A DNA stretch of 64,000 nt from Chryseobacterium nakagawai (GCF_900637665.1 NZ_LR134386.1:3650501-3714500), one strand, 5' to 3'. Numbered from the stretch's first letter, positions 1 to 11,527 are shown. A program made the numbers and translations. The notes: a model not told the origin generated them from the sequence alone.

Positions 1-57
1 AACTTTTAACCAAAATTACCAAGGTATCATGAAAATCTACTTGTCATAGGGCAAGAT

Positions 58-648
58 TTAATTTTTTTTGGGATGAGAGACCAATTCTTTACGAATTCTG
101 CTCAATGAAGTATCGGTTATACCCAGATAGGATGCAATCTGCTTCAAGGGAGCAAATTGTACCACTTTAGGTTTTTGTTCCATTAGATTAAGATACCTTT
201 TGGTAGCTGATAAGGTAAACATTTCTACAGATCGCTGCTTGTAATCAAAAAGTTCTTTAGACATCCAGGCTCTTCCCCATTCTCTAAGGTTGGGGATCTT
301 ATGAAATAATTCCTCAAAAGTATCATATCCCATTTTCCAGCATTCGCAGTCTGTGATACAGACAATATTTTCCTGAGTCGGAATTCTTTGAAACATAGAT
401 AATACCTCAATAATCACTTCATTCTCTACAAAAAAATGGGTTGTTACCTCATTTCCATTAAAATCATTTACAAATGAACGTGCCAATCCGCTATCCAGAA
501 TATAGTATTCATTAGCCATCTTGCCTTCCTCAAGAATAAAATCACCTTTTTGAAAGAATTTCTTTTCATGAGCCTGAAATATTTCATCAAGTTCTTCCTG
601 AAGAAAAAAAGGAAAATCGTAACAGATTTCAAGTGATTGGTGAGTCAT
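58..648 (-). CDS. Crp/Fnr-family transcription regulator
   Basis: A 196-residue protein with the Crp/Fnr layout: an N-terminal cyclic-nucleotide-binding-like beta barrel (about residues 25-115, with the GDFILEEG and YYILDSGLARSF strands) and a C-terminal winged helix whose recognition region reads IASYLGITDTSLSRIRKEL. No cysteine cluster for an iron-sulfur sensor is visible, so the signal is unknown. It starts at an ATG and stands alone, with a 303-base gene-free stretch upstream. Two further members of this family lie in the window (6002-6577, 26857-27399). In Bacteroidota such proteins often control nearby stress or detoxification genes; here the target is not evident. Confidence 0.9.
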   Translation of the reverse strand: MTHQSLEICYDFPFFLQEELDEIFQAHEKKFFQKGDFILEEGKMANEYYILDSGLARSFVNDFNGNEVTTHFFVENEVIIEVLSMFQRIPTQENIVCITDCECWKMGYDTFEELFHKIPNLREWGRAWMSKELFDYKQRSVEMFTLSATKRYLNLMEQKPKVVQFAPLKQIASYLGITDTSLSRIRKELVSHPKKN

Positions 649-951
649 CTGGTCATTTTTTTAAGACTTTAAAATTAATTTTTTTAATTGAATTAAATGT
701 AATAATTATTAAACAAAATCATCTAAAAGCAATTTATCACCTCATAGTTCGTTGAATTCATGATAATTTCATAAATCAAAACAATTAAACAATTGTTTCA
801 TTCACCTAAAAACACCAGCCCATCAAATCTATAATCTGATACCCTTCAGTAGAAAGGGCTAGGTTATACAAACATTGGTTATTACTTGGAAAAGGAAATT
901 AAAACTTCAGGAAAAGGCTTTAAAAATTACAACTTAATATATGTGTTCCTC
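649..951. other. Gene-free stretch upstream of the Crp/Fnr gene
   Basis: AT-rich spacer with no credible coding frame on either strand. A 12-base perfect palindrome, AAACAATTGTTT at 787-798, is the only marked structure and could be an operator. The stretch should hold the promoter of the regulator that begins at 648. Confidence 0.4.
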
Positions 952-2163
952 CTAAAATAAAGAAAGCTGAATTGGCTTTGGGGGGCTTGGCTTTTGAGCA
1001 TCTCCCATCACTGTCTTACCACCAAACCGCCATGAATTCTGACGTTCGTCTTCAATGACTTTCTGAATATCAAAATCTGGGGTGAAATCTTTTTCAGCCT
1101 TGGTTACTATTTGATGAAGTTTATTTAAAGTATTCAGTTTATCTGAATTTCCAAGCTTTGATTTTTCAATTCCTTTTCTGAGAATACTGATACTTTCATC
1201 ATATACATTGATTGGAACCGGGAACGGATGTCCGTCTTTCCCGCCATGAGCAAAAGAAAATCTTGCAGGATCAGCAAATCTTGATGGCGCTCCATGAATG
1301 ACCTCACTCACTAAAGCTAAAGACTGCATGGTTCTTGGTCCTACTCCTTCCAGCATCAATAAATCTTCAAAATTCTGAGGTTGCTGCTCACGGGTAACAT
1401 ATAAAAGCGCCCCTAAACGCTTAAGATCAACATCGGAAGCCTGAACATCATGATGAGCAGGAAGAATCAATCTTGAAAAATCTTTCATGACGTCTATAGA
1501 ATCCGTGTGAGAAATATCCAGAATTCCTTTCCGGTTTTCCGCCGCCTCGGAATCTGTAAGGTTGAGAATGCGCCCTCTTGAAACCCCGTTAATTCCGGTA
1601 TGAGGTTCCTGTATAAAAGAGGTCATATTTCCTGAATGCCAATGATAGCGTCTTGCCGTCCCATCTGATTCGTGCATTCCCTGTTGAACAACGCTCCAGC
1701 TTCCATTATCTGAAAGAATAAAATTATGCAGATACAGCTGGTAGCCATCCTGAATTGCTGTATTATCAACTTTTGCCGAAAGTTTGCTTGCTTTTACAAG
1801 TTCATGCCCATTTAAGCCTGTTTTATCTGCAATTTGAATCAATTCAGACGGAGTTTCTCGTGAAAATTTCCCCTTTCCGCCACAAATATAAAGTCCGAGT
1901 GATTGGGAATTAGGATTAATGGAACGTTTCAAAGCTCCCATTACCGAAGTGGTTATTCCTGAAGAATGCCAATCCATGCCCATCACAGCACCAAAACTTT
2001 GAAACCAAAACGGATCTGCTAACCTGCGAAGCACCTCATCTTTACCATAATCCGTCAAAATAGCTTCAACAATGGAAAGTCCGAGAACAGACATCCGTTC
2101 ATACAGCCATGGCGGTACTTTGCCATAGTGAAGGGGTAAATCTGCAGTTCCTGAACGTTTCAT
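952..2163 (-). CDS. DUF763 domain-containing protein
   Basis: A 403-residue soluble protein matching the DUF763 family along nearly its whole length. Landmarks are the N-terminal RSGTADLPLHYGKVPPWL, the conserved DWHSSGITT block, the QPQNFEDLLMLEGVGPRTMQ segment, which resembles a helix-hairpin-helix (GVGPRTMQSLAL), and FADPARFSFAHGGKDGHP. The function of DUF763 is not established. The helix-hairpin-helix-like GVGP motif would suit nucleic acid binding, but that is inference. It starts at ATG, has no signal peptide or membrane segment, and is a single gene; its neighbours give no clear pathway. Confidence 0.88.
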   Translation of the reverse strand: MKRSGTADLPLHYGKVPPWLYERMSVLGLSIVEAILTDYGKDEVLRRLADPFWFQSFGAVMGMDWHSSGITTSVMGALKRSINPNSQSLGLYICGGKGKFSRETPSELIQIADKTGLNGHELVKASKLSAKVDNTAIQDGYQLYLHNFILSDNGSWSVVQQGMHESDGTARRYHWHSGNMTSFIQEPHTGINGVSRGRILNLTDSEAAENRKGILDISHTDSIDVMKDFSRLILPAHHDVQASDVDLKRLGALLYVTREQQPQNFEDLLMLEGVGPRTMQSLALVSEVIHGAPSRFADPARFSFAHGGKDGHPFPVPINVYDESISILRKGIEKSKLGNSDKLNTLNKLHQIVTKAEKDFTPDFDIQKVIEDERQNSWRFGGKTVMGDAQKPSPPKPIQLSLF

Positions 2164-2247
2164 TTCTATTTTGAAAACGTAAAGGTAGCATTATTAATCT
2201 TAAATTTTAATGATTTGACTCAGTAATGAAAACCTTAAAACGATCAA

Positions 2248-3420
<1,173 letters not shown>

Positions 3421-3427
3421 CTACTGG

Positions 3428-4261
3428 TTAGGCTTGTATAAATGCGACAAAATCACTGTTCATTATTTGCTTTCTTTTTCTTGCTTCTCTGGCAAATGCA
3501 GCGGGTGTTACTCCTGTATACCGTTTAAATTCTCTACTCAAATGAGACTGATCAGAATACCCCAATTCCTGAGCTAATCCTGCAATATTGGATTCAGGAT
3601 AAAGCCAAAGATGATTTCTCACCTGTTCAAAACGCATAAGACCTGACACGTCTTTAACCGTATGGCCGGAAGATTGTTTGAATTTTCTTTCTAATGTACG
3701 AACCGTTGTATGAGCGGCAGCGGCAATCTGGCTTACGGGAATACTCCCTTTTGTTCTTTTCAAAGCTACTCCTGCTTTAAATAACATACTGTCAACAGGT
3801 ACTTGTGACCGTATATCCATAAAACACTGTTTAACCTCCATTATTGCATCATCTATTCTACCAGCAAGAATTTTTTGCTTCAAAATAGTCTGAAGCTTTG
3901 CAACAGGATGTTCAAATAAGTAGATGCCATTTTTACTTTTACGTGGCAGTAATCCCAATAAGTCGAAAACAGACCATGGGAAACATCTGACTCCAATAAT
4001 CTCCAAACGGTTTTGACTATAGAAAACAGCAGGTTGATTGAGTAATCCCATCAAGAATGGAGAGGGTAATTCTTCTACATTTCCATCGTGAGAAATACTA
4101 CATCCACCTCCAAAATGAAAAATAATTTCAACATAGCCATCAGGCATCACTTCAAAACTTGATAACCACTCTCCATAATCCCGACTGTTATACCAAAAAC
4201 ATTTGATACTGTCCCGAAGTTCTTCAGGTGCTTCAAATTCCTGATGTATTGCTGATAACAT
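3428..4261 (-). CDS. AraC-family transcription regulator
   Basis: A 277-residue protein. Its N-terminal sensor half (about 1-150) is of the type with a conserved EVMPDGYVEIIFHFG block, which in Bacteroidota AraC proteins precedes the DNA-binding part. The C-terminal half holds two helix-turn-helix units: IAAAAHTTVRTLERKFKQ and IAGLAQELGYSDQSHLSREF, followed by the signature RYTGVTPAAFARE. It lies directly upstream of the Tet(X)-like monooxygenase gene, same strand, so it probably controls that gene or its own operon. ATG start. The ligand is unknown. Confidence 0.9.
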   Translation of the reverse strand: MLSAIHQEFEAPEELRDSIKCFWYNSRDYGEWLSSFEVMPDGYVEIIFHFGGGCSISHDGNVEELPSPFLMGLLNQPAVFYSQNRLEIIGVRCFPWSVFDLLGLLPRKSKNGIYLFEHPVAKLQTILKQKILAGRIDDAIMEVKQCFMDIRSQVPVDSMLFKAGVALKRTKGSIPVSQIAAAAHTTVRTLERKFKQSSGHTVKDVSGLMRFEQVRNHLWLYPESNIAGLAQELGYSDQSHLSREFKRYTGVTPAAFAREARKRKQIMNSDFVAFIQA

Positions 4262-4295
4262 ACTATGAATACATTATAATATTAATCGGACAAGA

Positions 4296-4700
4296 TTATT
4301 CAATCACATCGAACGTTAAAGTGCCATGTTTTGCCTCATCAAATTTTTCATTGAAAATAATCTTATTTCCAAACGGATCATTTACAGTGAAAGAAACAGC
4401 ATCATAAAAAGTTTTTTCAAGACCAGGCCGATTGTATTTGTAGTTTTTATCAATAAGTTCTTTATGATAATCTGCAATACCTTCGCCCCAGATAAAAATA
4501 CTGCTTCCGGGACTTGCATCCCCATGATGCTCAGTAAGGTGAAGAATAATATTATCTTTTTTCACTTCTATATAAGCCGGCATATTTTCTTCAAAGCGAT
4601 GCTCCCAGACAATTTCAAAGCCTAGCCAATCCATGTAGAATTCAAGGGTTTTCTGATAATCAAAAATTCTGAGTATAGGGATAATTTGATCTGCTTTCAT
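4296..4700 (-). CDS. VOC-superfamily protein (glyoxalase / bleomycin-resistance-like)
   Basis: A small protein of about 134 residues, starting at the ATG at 4700 in preference to an in-frame TTG nine bases earlier. It shows the vicinal oxygen chelate fold pattern: QIIPILRIFDYQKTLEFYMDWLGFEI at the start, an internal LHLTEHHGDASPGSS strand, and SFTVNDPFGNKIIFNEKF at the end, the usual DPfGN turn before the last strand. This subgroup resembles the bleomycin-resistance-like glyoxalase proteins, many of which are dimeric and of unknown substrate. A second VOC gene follows the spacer repeat upstream (4812-5159). Function beyond the fold is not known. Confidence 0.85.
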   Translation of the reverse strand: MKADQIIPILRIFDYQKTLEFYMDWLGFEIVWEHRFEENMPAYIEVKKDNIILHLTEHHGDASPGSSIFIWGEGIADYHKELIDKNYKYNRPGLEKTFYDAVSFTVNDPFGNKIIFNEKFDEAKHGTLTFDVIE

Positions 4701-4732
4701 AATAATCAAGATTGAATAAAATATTTTTAAGC

Positions 4733-4799
4733 TTTGGCTAAAGCCAGAGGATTGTTTTTCTTCTCATTAAAACGGACTAAAGTGCGCTCCTATTTAATG
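4733..4799. repeat. Bipartite palindromic repeat with CTAAAG cores (copy 1, degenerate)
   Basis: The spacer holds the perfect palindrome TGGCTAAAGCCA (4735-4746), then a T-rich linker, then a degraded palindrome around AACGGACTAAAGTGCG (4771-4786), ending in CTATTTAATGATAT. The same order and end sequence recur at 51242-51307 in a better-preserved copy. This marks a dispersed intergenic repeat family. Confidence 0.65.
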
Positions 4800-4811
4800 A
4801 TATTCTTTATT

Positions 4812-5159
4812 TTACTGATGGGAGAGAATATTGACTACTTTTCCAAAAGGATCTTTTACAAAGAATCTGCGAACTCCCCAATCTTCATGGGTAATATCAT
4901 AAACAATCTTAAAGCCTGCCTTTTTCATTTTATCATAAACTTCATCTACATTATCCACTTCTATAGACAAATCCGGAACTTCAGTTTCATTACCTCCCTG
5001 TTCTGCAAAACTGATCTGCACTTTTGCTTCTTCTTCAGTTCCTAAGGTCTTAATCCAGCCATGATCCATCAAAACATCAAGTTCTAAAATATCCTGATAA
5101 AAGTGATCCCCTTTTATAAGATCATCCGTTTTTATATTGGCTACGATTCTTTTTACCAT
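4812..5159 (-). CDS. VOC-superfamily protein
   Basis: A 115-residue protein with the single-domain VOC pattern: KRIVANIKTDDLIKGDHFYQDILELDVLMDHGW, a central VQISFAEQGG strand, LSIEVDNVDEVYDKMKKAGF and the closing RRFFVKDPFGKVVNIL. The DPFGK turn is typical for glyoxalase and fosfomycin/bleomycin-resistance relatives. The substrate cannot be read from the sequence. It starts at ATG and belongs to the minus-strand run of small detoxification-type genes; a hairpin terminator (5179-5218) separates it from the broken hydrolase upstream. It is not close in sequence to its VOC neighbour at 4296-4700. Confidence 0.85.
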   Translation of the reverse strand: MVKRIVANIKTDDLIKGDHFYQDILELDVLMDHGWIKTLGTEEEAKVQISFAEQGGNETEVPDLSIEVDNVDEVYDKMKKAGFKIVYDITHEDWGVRRFFVKDPFGKVVNILSHQ

Positions 5160-5178
5160 ATTGATCTTTATTTAATAA

Positions 5179-5218
5179 AAAAGCTCTGTGAAAATACTTA
5201 AAATTTTCCAGAGCTTTG
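5179..5218 (-). terminator. Hairpin terminator after the hydrolase gene
   Basis: AAAGCTCTG (5180-5188) pairs with CAGAGCTTT (5209-5217); the stem extends inward through the AAAAT/ATTTT arms. On the minus strand it ends in a T run, fitting Rho-independent termination of the gene at 5244-5933. Confidence 0.75.
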
Positions 5219-5243
5219 TCTATCTTGATTGTTATTTTGTATT

Positions 5244-5933
5244 TTAAAGTGATGCCGCTGCTTCTAAAATCAATTGGGTAACTTCATTAGGGTGTGAAGC
5301 TAACGAAGCATGTCCTGCATCCAATGTAATTATTTTTTTAGGCTGAAGACTCTCTGCCATTTCTTTTTCCGTTTCTGCAGGAATCATATGGTCATTGGAT
5401 GAAATCTGATACCAGCTTGGTTTTGTTTTCCATGCCGGCTCTCCTGCTTCGTCTCCAAAACATTGCCCATGAATAGGCTTTTGAGACAATGCCATTACAA
5501 GCGCTTTTTCATCATCCAGATCCTGGCAGAAAGCTGATTTAAATTCATCATATTTGATCCATAAAAAACCTTTACTATCCGGATAAATACTTGCTCCACC
5601 CGGAGATTCTCTTCTTCCCAGAAGTGCCCCTAAACTATCACCAGCATCCGGTGCAAAGGCAGCAATATACACTAACCCAACTACTTTATCATGGTTTCCA
5701 GCTCCTGAAATAACTGCGCCACCGTAAGAATGTCCTACTAAAAGAACTTTCCCTTCCTGAGCATCAATAAGATCTTTTGTTTTATCAATATCGTTCTGTA
5801 ATGAGGTAAGAGGGTTCTGAACACTTCTCACTTTATATCCTGCTTTTACCAGAGAAGGAATAATGTATTGCCAATGAGATCCGTCTCCTCAAGCTCCGTG
5901 TACCAAAATAATGGTTAAATCTTTTTGTTCCAT
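5244..5933 (-). pseudogene. Alpha/beta hydrolase interrupted by an in-frame TGA
   Basis: Read from the ATG at 5933 the frame gives MEQKDLTIILVHGA, then TGA at codon 15 (5889-5891), then GDGSHWQYIIPSLVKAGYKV and the rest of a normal hydrolase. The family motif is HGAWGDGSHW, so a single G-to-A change turned the Trp codon TGG into TGA. Downstream the fold is intact: the nucleophile elbow GHSYGG, an IAAFAPDAGDS segment and the catalytic-His region DAGHASLASHPNEV. A 195-residue remnant could start from a GTG at 5831 but would lack the first strand and oxyanion loop. It is probably a recent pseudogene or a base-call error. Confidence 0.85.
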
Positions 5934-6001
5934 AATAATAAGTATTAAAATTTGATAATGATAAAGCTACCAACTAAAATATTATCAGGCGTTAACTTAA
6001 G

Positions 6002-6577
6002 TTAATTAACGATCCTGCTCCGGATTCTACTCAAAGATTGTTCTGTAACGCCAAGGTAACTGGCAATATGTTTTTGTGCAATTTTCTGAAAAAGAAGGGG
6101 CTGTTTTTTTAAAAGATTTAAATACCTGTTTTCCGGAGAACGGCATAGTAAATCATCAATTCTTTTTTTGGCATCCAGATAAATCTTCTCACTCATCATT
6201 CGTCCGAACTTCTGCCAATACGCTTCTTTCTGATATAATGCCTGCAAATCCTCTTTACTCAACAATAAGATCTCGCAATTTTCTAATGCCTGGATATTCA
6301 TATTAGATACGGTATCACAAAGTATACTTTCGTAATCGGTAAAAAATTCATTTTCAAAATAAAATCCGAAATTAATTTCTCTACCCTGATCGTTGATATA
6401 AAAACTTCTGACCGTCCCTTTTTTGATAAACCCTAAATATTTACATTTTTCACCTTGTTTCAGGAAAAAATCTGATTTTAAAAGCAAGGTATCCTTAAGA
6501 AGTGTATAAAACTCATCAAAATGCTCTTGGTCTACCTGAAAAAGTTCACCATATTGTTCGTAAAGTTTTGTCATCAT
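6002..6577 (-). CDS. Crp/Fnr-family transcription regulator
   Basis: A 191-residue protein with the cyclic-nucleotide-binding-like domain (FFLKQGEKCKYLGFIKKGTVRSFYIN, about residues 35-65) and a C-terminal winged helix ending in IASYLGVTEQSLSRIRSRIV. Two ATG codons begin the frame; either may be used. It sits directly upstream of the interrupted alpha/beta hydrolase on the same strand, a common pairing of such regulators with small stress enzymes, so it may once have controlled that gene. It is related to, but clearly different from, the copies at 58-648 and 26857-27399. Confidence 0.9.
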   Translation of the reverse strand: MMTKLYEQYGELFQVDQEHFDEFYTLLKDTLLLKSDFFLKQGEKCKYLGFIKKGTVRSFYINDQGREINFGFYFENEFFTDYESILCDTVSNMNIQALENCEILLLSKEDLQALYQKEAYWQKFGRMMSEKIYLDAKKRIDDLLCRSPENRYLNLLKKQPLLFQKIAQKHIASYLGVTEQSLSRIRSRIVN

Positions 6578-6598
6578 CTATTGTGTGTTTTGGATTCA

Positions 6599-6636
6599 AA
6601 AAAAGCCTTGCAAATCAACTTCACAAGGCTTTTTAC
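6599..6636 (-). terminator. Hairpin terminator after tpx
   Basis: AAAAGCCTTG (6601-6610) pairs with CAAGGCTTTT (6624-6633), with a T run on the minus strand just past the tpx stop codon. Confidence 0.8.
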
Positions 6637-6650
6637 AAAAATTATTTCTA

Positions 6651-7154
6651 CTAATTATTTAATGCTGCAAGGGCTGCATCATAATTAGGTTCATCAGCAA
6701 TTTCTGAAACCTGCTCAGTATACACTACTTTATTGTTTTCATCTGTAACAATTACAGCACGGCTTAAAAGTCCTTTCAATGGAGAATCTGTGATCGTTAC
6801 TTCATAATCATCCCCAAAGCTGCTTCTGAAATCTGAAAGAGTTTCTACTTTATCTAATCCTTCTGCTGCACAGAATCTTCCTAATGCAAAAGGTAAGTCT
6901 TTAGATACATTGATAACCACCGTGTTTTCAAGTTTTGAAGCTTCTTCATTGAATTTTCTGCTGGAAGCTGCACAAGTAGGTGTATCAATACTTGGGAAAA
7001 TATTGAATACTTTCTTTTTTCCTTCAAAAGTTTCAAGAGTCTTCACATTTAATCCTGAATCAACCAATGCAAAATCTTTAACGCTGGTTCCTACAGCTGG
7101 TAATGTTCCTATTGTGTGTACTTCGTTTCCTTTTAAAGTGATTGTCGTTGACAT
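6651..7154 (-). CDS. tpx: Thiol peroxidase Tpx, cytosolic form
   Basis: A 167-residue atypical two-cysteine peroxiredoxin that reduces hydrogen and alkyl peroxides with thioredoxin as electron donor. The peroxidatic cysteine is C61 in IDTPTCAASSRKFNEE and the resolving cysteine is C95 in LGRFCAAEGL, the normal Tpx spacing. The C-terminal block SPLKGLLSRAVIV and the ADEPNYDAALAAL end are also typical. There is no signal peptide, so it acts in the cytosol. It is a single gene with its own terminator (6599-6636). A second, exported Tpx is encoded at 21069-21641, so this organism has Tpx on both sides of the inner membrane. Confidence 0.95.
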   Translation of the reverse strand: MSTTITLKGNEVHTIGTLPAVGTSVKDFALVDSGLNVKTLETFEGKKKVFNIFPSIDTPTCAASSRKFNEEASKLENTVVINVSKDLPFALGRFCAAEGLDKVETLSDFRSSFGDDYEVTITDSPLKGLLSRAVIVTDENNKVVYTEQVSEIADEPNYDAALAALNN

Positions 7155-7378
7155 AATATTTATTTTTTTAGTTTTTCAAATTTAATCAAAATAGAAAATT
7201 TTTCTATCTAATATAAGGTTAAATTAATCTTAAAGTAGAAATAAAAACACTTTAGTCTGTCCATCAGTTTTTTAAACAATTCCCAATCTGAATTCAAGTC
7301 TTAAAAACTTCAAAGTTGAATTTAATATCAATTTTAATGCATCCGGAGAATATACAATTGTTCAGATATAAAAAGCAA

Positions 7379-7402
7379 AAGAAGCTTTTGGCTTCTTTTT
7401 TT
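7379..7402 (+). terminator. Orphan terminator-like hairpin upstream of icd
   Basis: AAGAAGC and GCTTCTT form a 7-bp stem with loop TTTTG, followed by a T run on the plus strand. It is not downstream of any plus-strand gene, so it may end a short transcript, act as a leader structure, or be insulation between divergent genes. Confidence 0.5.
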
Positions 7403-7437
7403 ATTTAAAAATTCCCTAAAAAAACAATCATATTTAG

Positions 7438-7445
7438 TAAATTTG
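7438..7445 (+). promoter_or_regulatory. Promoter -7 element for icd
   Basis: TAAATTTG matches the Bacteroidota consensus TAnnTTTG and lies 35 bases before the icd start codon. A clear TTTG at the -33 position was not found. Confidence 0.5.
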
Positions 7446-7456
7446 TGGGACTTTAA

Positions 7457-9697
<2,241 letters not shown>

Positions 9698-9722
9698 TTT
9701 TAGAGACTTCAATTCATGATAT

Positions 9723-9753
9723 AAAAAACCTCGCAAATTGCGAGGTTTTTTAT
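9723..9753 (+). terminator. Terminator of icd
   Basis: AAAACCTCGCAA and TTGCGAGGTTTT form a near-perfect stem with a very short loop, followed by a T run, 25 bases after the icd stop. Confidence 0.9.
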
Positions 9754-9829
9754 TTTAGTAATGCCTCCATAAAACAACATTATCCTTTTTATTATTTTTT
9801 TATATATTCACAAAACCAAACTTATTATC

Positions 9830-10324
9830 ATGAAAAATTCATTACTTATTTTATTTGCTGCAACATTAGTTTTATCCTGTAACCAAAACACAAAAACTAA
9901 TCAAAGTGGAAAATCAGAAACGAACTCAGAAGCTGAACCTATTGCAAATTTTGATTGGTTAACCGGAAAATGGAAAAGATCAAATGAAAAAGCAGGAAAA
10001 GAAACTTTTGAAAATTGGAACAAAATAAGTCCGACAGAATATGCTGGAATTGGATTTACCCTACAAAAAGGAGATACCATCAACAAAGAAACCATGAAGC
10101 TTGTTAGTTCCAATGGGAAATGGAGTCTATTGGTTAAAACTCCGAAAGAAAAACAATTCATTGAATTTAAAATGACAGAATCTAAAAACAATGAATTTAT
10201 ATGTATAAATGATTCTTTAAACTTCCCGAAACGAATTCAATATTCGTCAGAAGGCAACCAATTAAAAGCTATTATTTCTAATGATGAAATGAAAGTTCCA
10301 TTTGAATTTGAAAAAGAGAAATAA
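9830..10324 (+). CDS. Lipoprotein with a DUF6265-like domain
   Basis: A 164-residue protein. The N terminus is a lipoprotein signal: Lys2, a hydrophobic run and the lipobox VLSC with the acylated cysteine at residue 17, followed by an Asn/Lys/Ser-rich linker. The mature part begins with FDWLTGKWKRSNEKAGKETFENW and contains GIGFTLQKGDTI and KMTESKNNEF, the pattern of DUF6265, a lipocalin-like beta-barrel family of unknown function. It is probably anchored in the outer or inner membrane facing the periplasm. It is convergent with the metallo-hydrolase gene at 10435-11427, and a palindrome lies between them. Confidence 0.8.
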   Translation: MKNSLLILFAATLVLSCNQNTKTNQSGKSETNSEAEPIANFDWLTGKWKRSNEKAGKETFENWNKISPTEYAGIGFTLQKGDTINKETMKLVSSNGKWSLLVKTPKEKQFIEFKMTESKNNEFICINDSLNFPKRIQYSSEGNQLKAIISNDEMKVPFEFEKEK

Positions 10325-10385
10325 TACCTTTTTAGCTTTTTTATTGGGTATGGGGATATAAGACTAAAACTAAATGATTTTTTAT

Positions 10386-10415
10386 AATAATAGCGGACTT
10401 TAGCCCGCTATTATT
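10386..10415. repeat. Palindrome with CTTTAG core between convergent genes
   Basis: AATAATAGCGG (10386-10396) is perfectly complementary to CCGCTATTATT (10405-10415), around a loop with ACTTTAGC. The GGACTTTAGCCC centre is the same motif, in reverse, as in the repeats at 4733 and 51242. Between convergent genes it may serve as a two-way terminator. Confidence 0.7.
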
Positions 10416-10434
10416 TAGTATTTTAAAAACTTTC

Positions 10435-11427
10435 TTAATTCATAAAACTCTCAGCAATCCACTCAAATCCCGGAGCTTTTATTTTTGTGAAACCCAGTCC
10501 TGGCCATGGCAAATGAGAAGCAAATGCCCTGATCTTTGTATCCGCCAACTGCTTAAGAAATTTCTTTCTGGAATTGGCAGCAATATCCAGATCTGTATCC
10601 CCTGAAAATCCCCAATCAGGATGAGGGAAAAGAATAATATCTGAGTGAATAAGATCAGCAATATATATCAGCTTTTCGTTCCCTGATGATATTGTCGTAA
10701 CGGTTAATCCGGGAGTATGTCCGGGAGCTAATTGAAAATTGAAATGATTATACAGCGTCCTGTTTAAATCATAAAATTTCAACGTTGGCTGAATAGCTTT
10801 CAATATATTCTGAAGTGCCGGAATAATCTGGGTTAGCATTTCGGGATGAGCCTTCAAAGCACTGTGATTAAAATCATTGATGGAAGCATTCATCCAAAAA
10901 TCATATTCTATTTTCGAAATAAAAATAGCAGCATTGGGAAAAACAAGCTTATTCTGTTTGTCTACCACTCCACCCATATGATCGGGATGGGCATGAGAGA
11001 GGAAAATGTCAGTGATATCGCTTGCTGAGAATCCTGCTTTCTGAAGGCTTTTTAATAAAAACCCAGTTCTTTCATCCGCAAATATTCCCATCCCTGTATC
11101 CATCAGGATCAGTTTTTCCTTTGTTTTAACAAGCAGAATATTGATCGCCATATCAATATAATCTTCTGATCGGAAATTGTCTTTAAGTATTTTTTTTAGT
11201 TCAGTCACATTTCCTCTTGGCGCAAATGAGCTCAGATTTTTTTCATGAATATATCCATCTGTCAGAATAAACAGTTCTAATTCTCCCAATGTAATCTTTT
11301 TAAAACCGGCAAGATCATCTCCTGTTTTTTCGGAAATGACCTTTGTTTCTGCCAATACATTCGAAAAAGGGATAAGACTTAATGTCCCTGCCAACAACCC
11401 ATTTTTCAATAGTTCTCTTCTATTCAT
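10435..11427 (-). CDS. Exported MBL-fold metallo-hydrolase
   Basis: A 330-residue protein with an N-terminal MNRRELLKNG stretch, then a hydrophobic run ending near FSNVLA. This looks like a Tat-type signal (twin Arg at residues 3-4), so export in folded state is likely. The metal site is the classic HxHxDH motif, SHAHPDHMGG (His145, His147, Asp149, His150). Later ligands are plausible in LAPGHTPG and YIADLIHSD. Relatives include quorum-quenching lactonases and other MBL-fold hydrolases; the substrate cannot be fixed from sequence. ATG start; single gene, convergent with the DUF6265-like lipoprotein gene. Confidence 0.88.
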   Translation of the reverse strand: MNRRELLKNGLLAGTLSLIPFSNVLAETKVISEKTGDDLAGFKKITLGELELFILTDGYIHEKNLSSFAPRGNVTELKKILKDNFRSEDYIDMAINILLVKTKEKLILMDTGMGIFADERTGFLLKSLQKAGFSASDITDIFLSHAHPDHMGGVVDKQNKLVFPNAAIFISKIEYDFWMNASINDFNHSALKAHPEMLTQIIPALQNILKAIQPTLKFYDLNRTLYNHFNFQLAPGHTPGLTVTTISSGNEKLIYIADLIHSDIILFPHPDWGFSGDTDLDIAANSRKKFLKQLADTKIRAFASHLPWPGLGFTKIKAPGFEWIAESFMN

Positions 11428-11527
11428 AATGTAAAATAGTGTTTTTTGAATTCATCATAACCTAAATAACATCTCCGAAAGGAAATGTTCTATGGCAATG
11501 AATGTGATAATATTTTTTAATGTAAAA

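Noticed and set aside
10435..11427. Calling the MBL-fold proteins (also 15125-16222 and 26041-26802) carbapenemases
   Set aside because: They have the HxHxDH motif, but their surrounding blocks are those of lactonase, NAPE-PLD/UlaG and general hydrolase groups, not of class B beta-lactamases.
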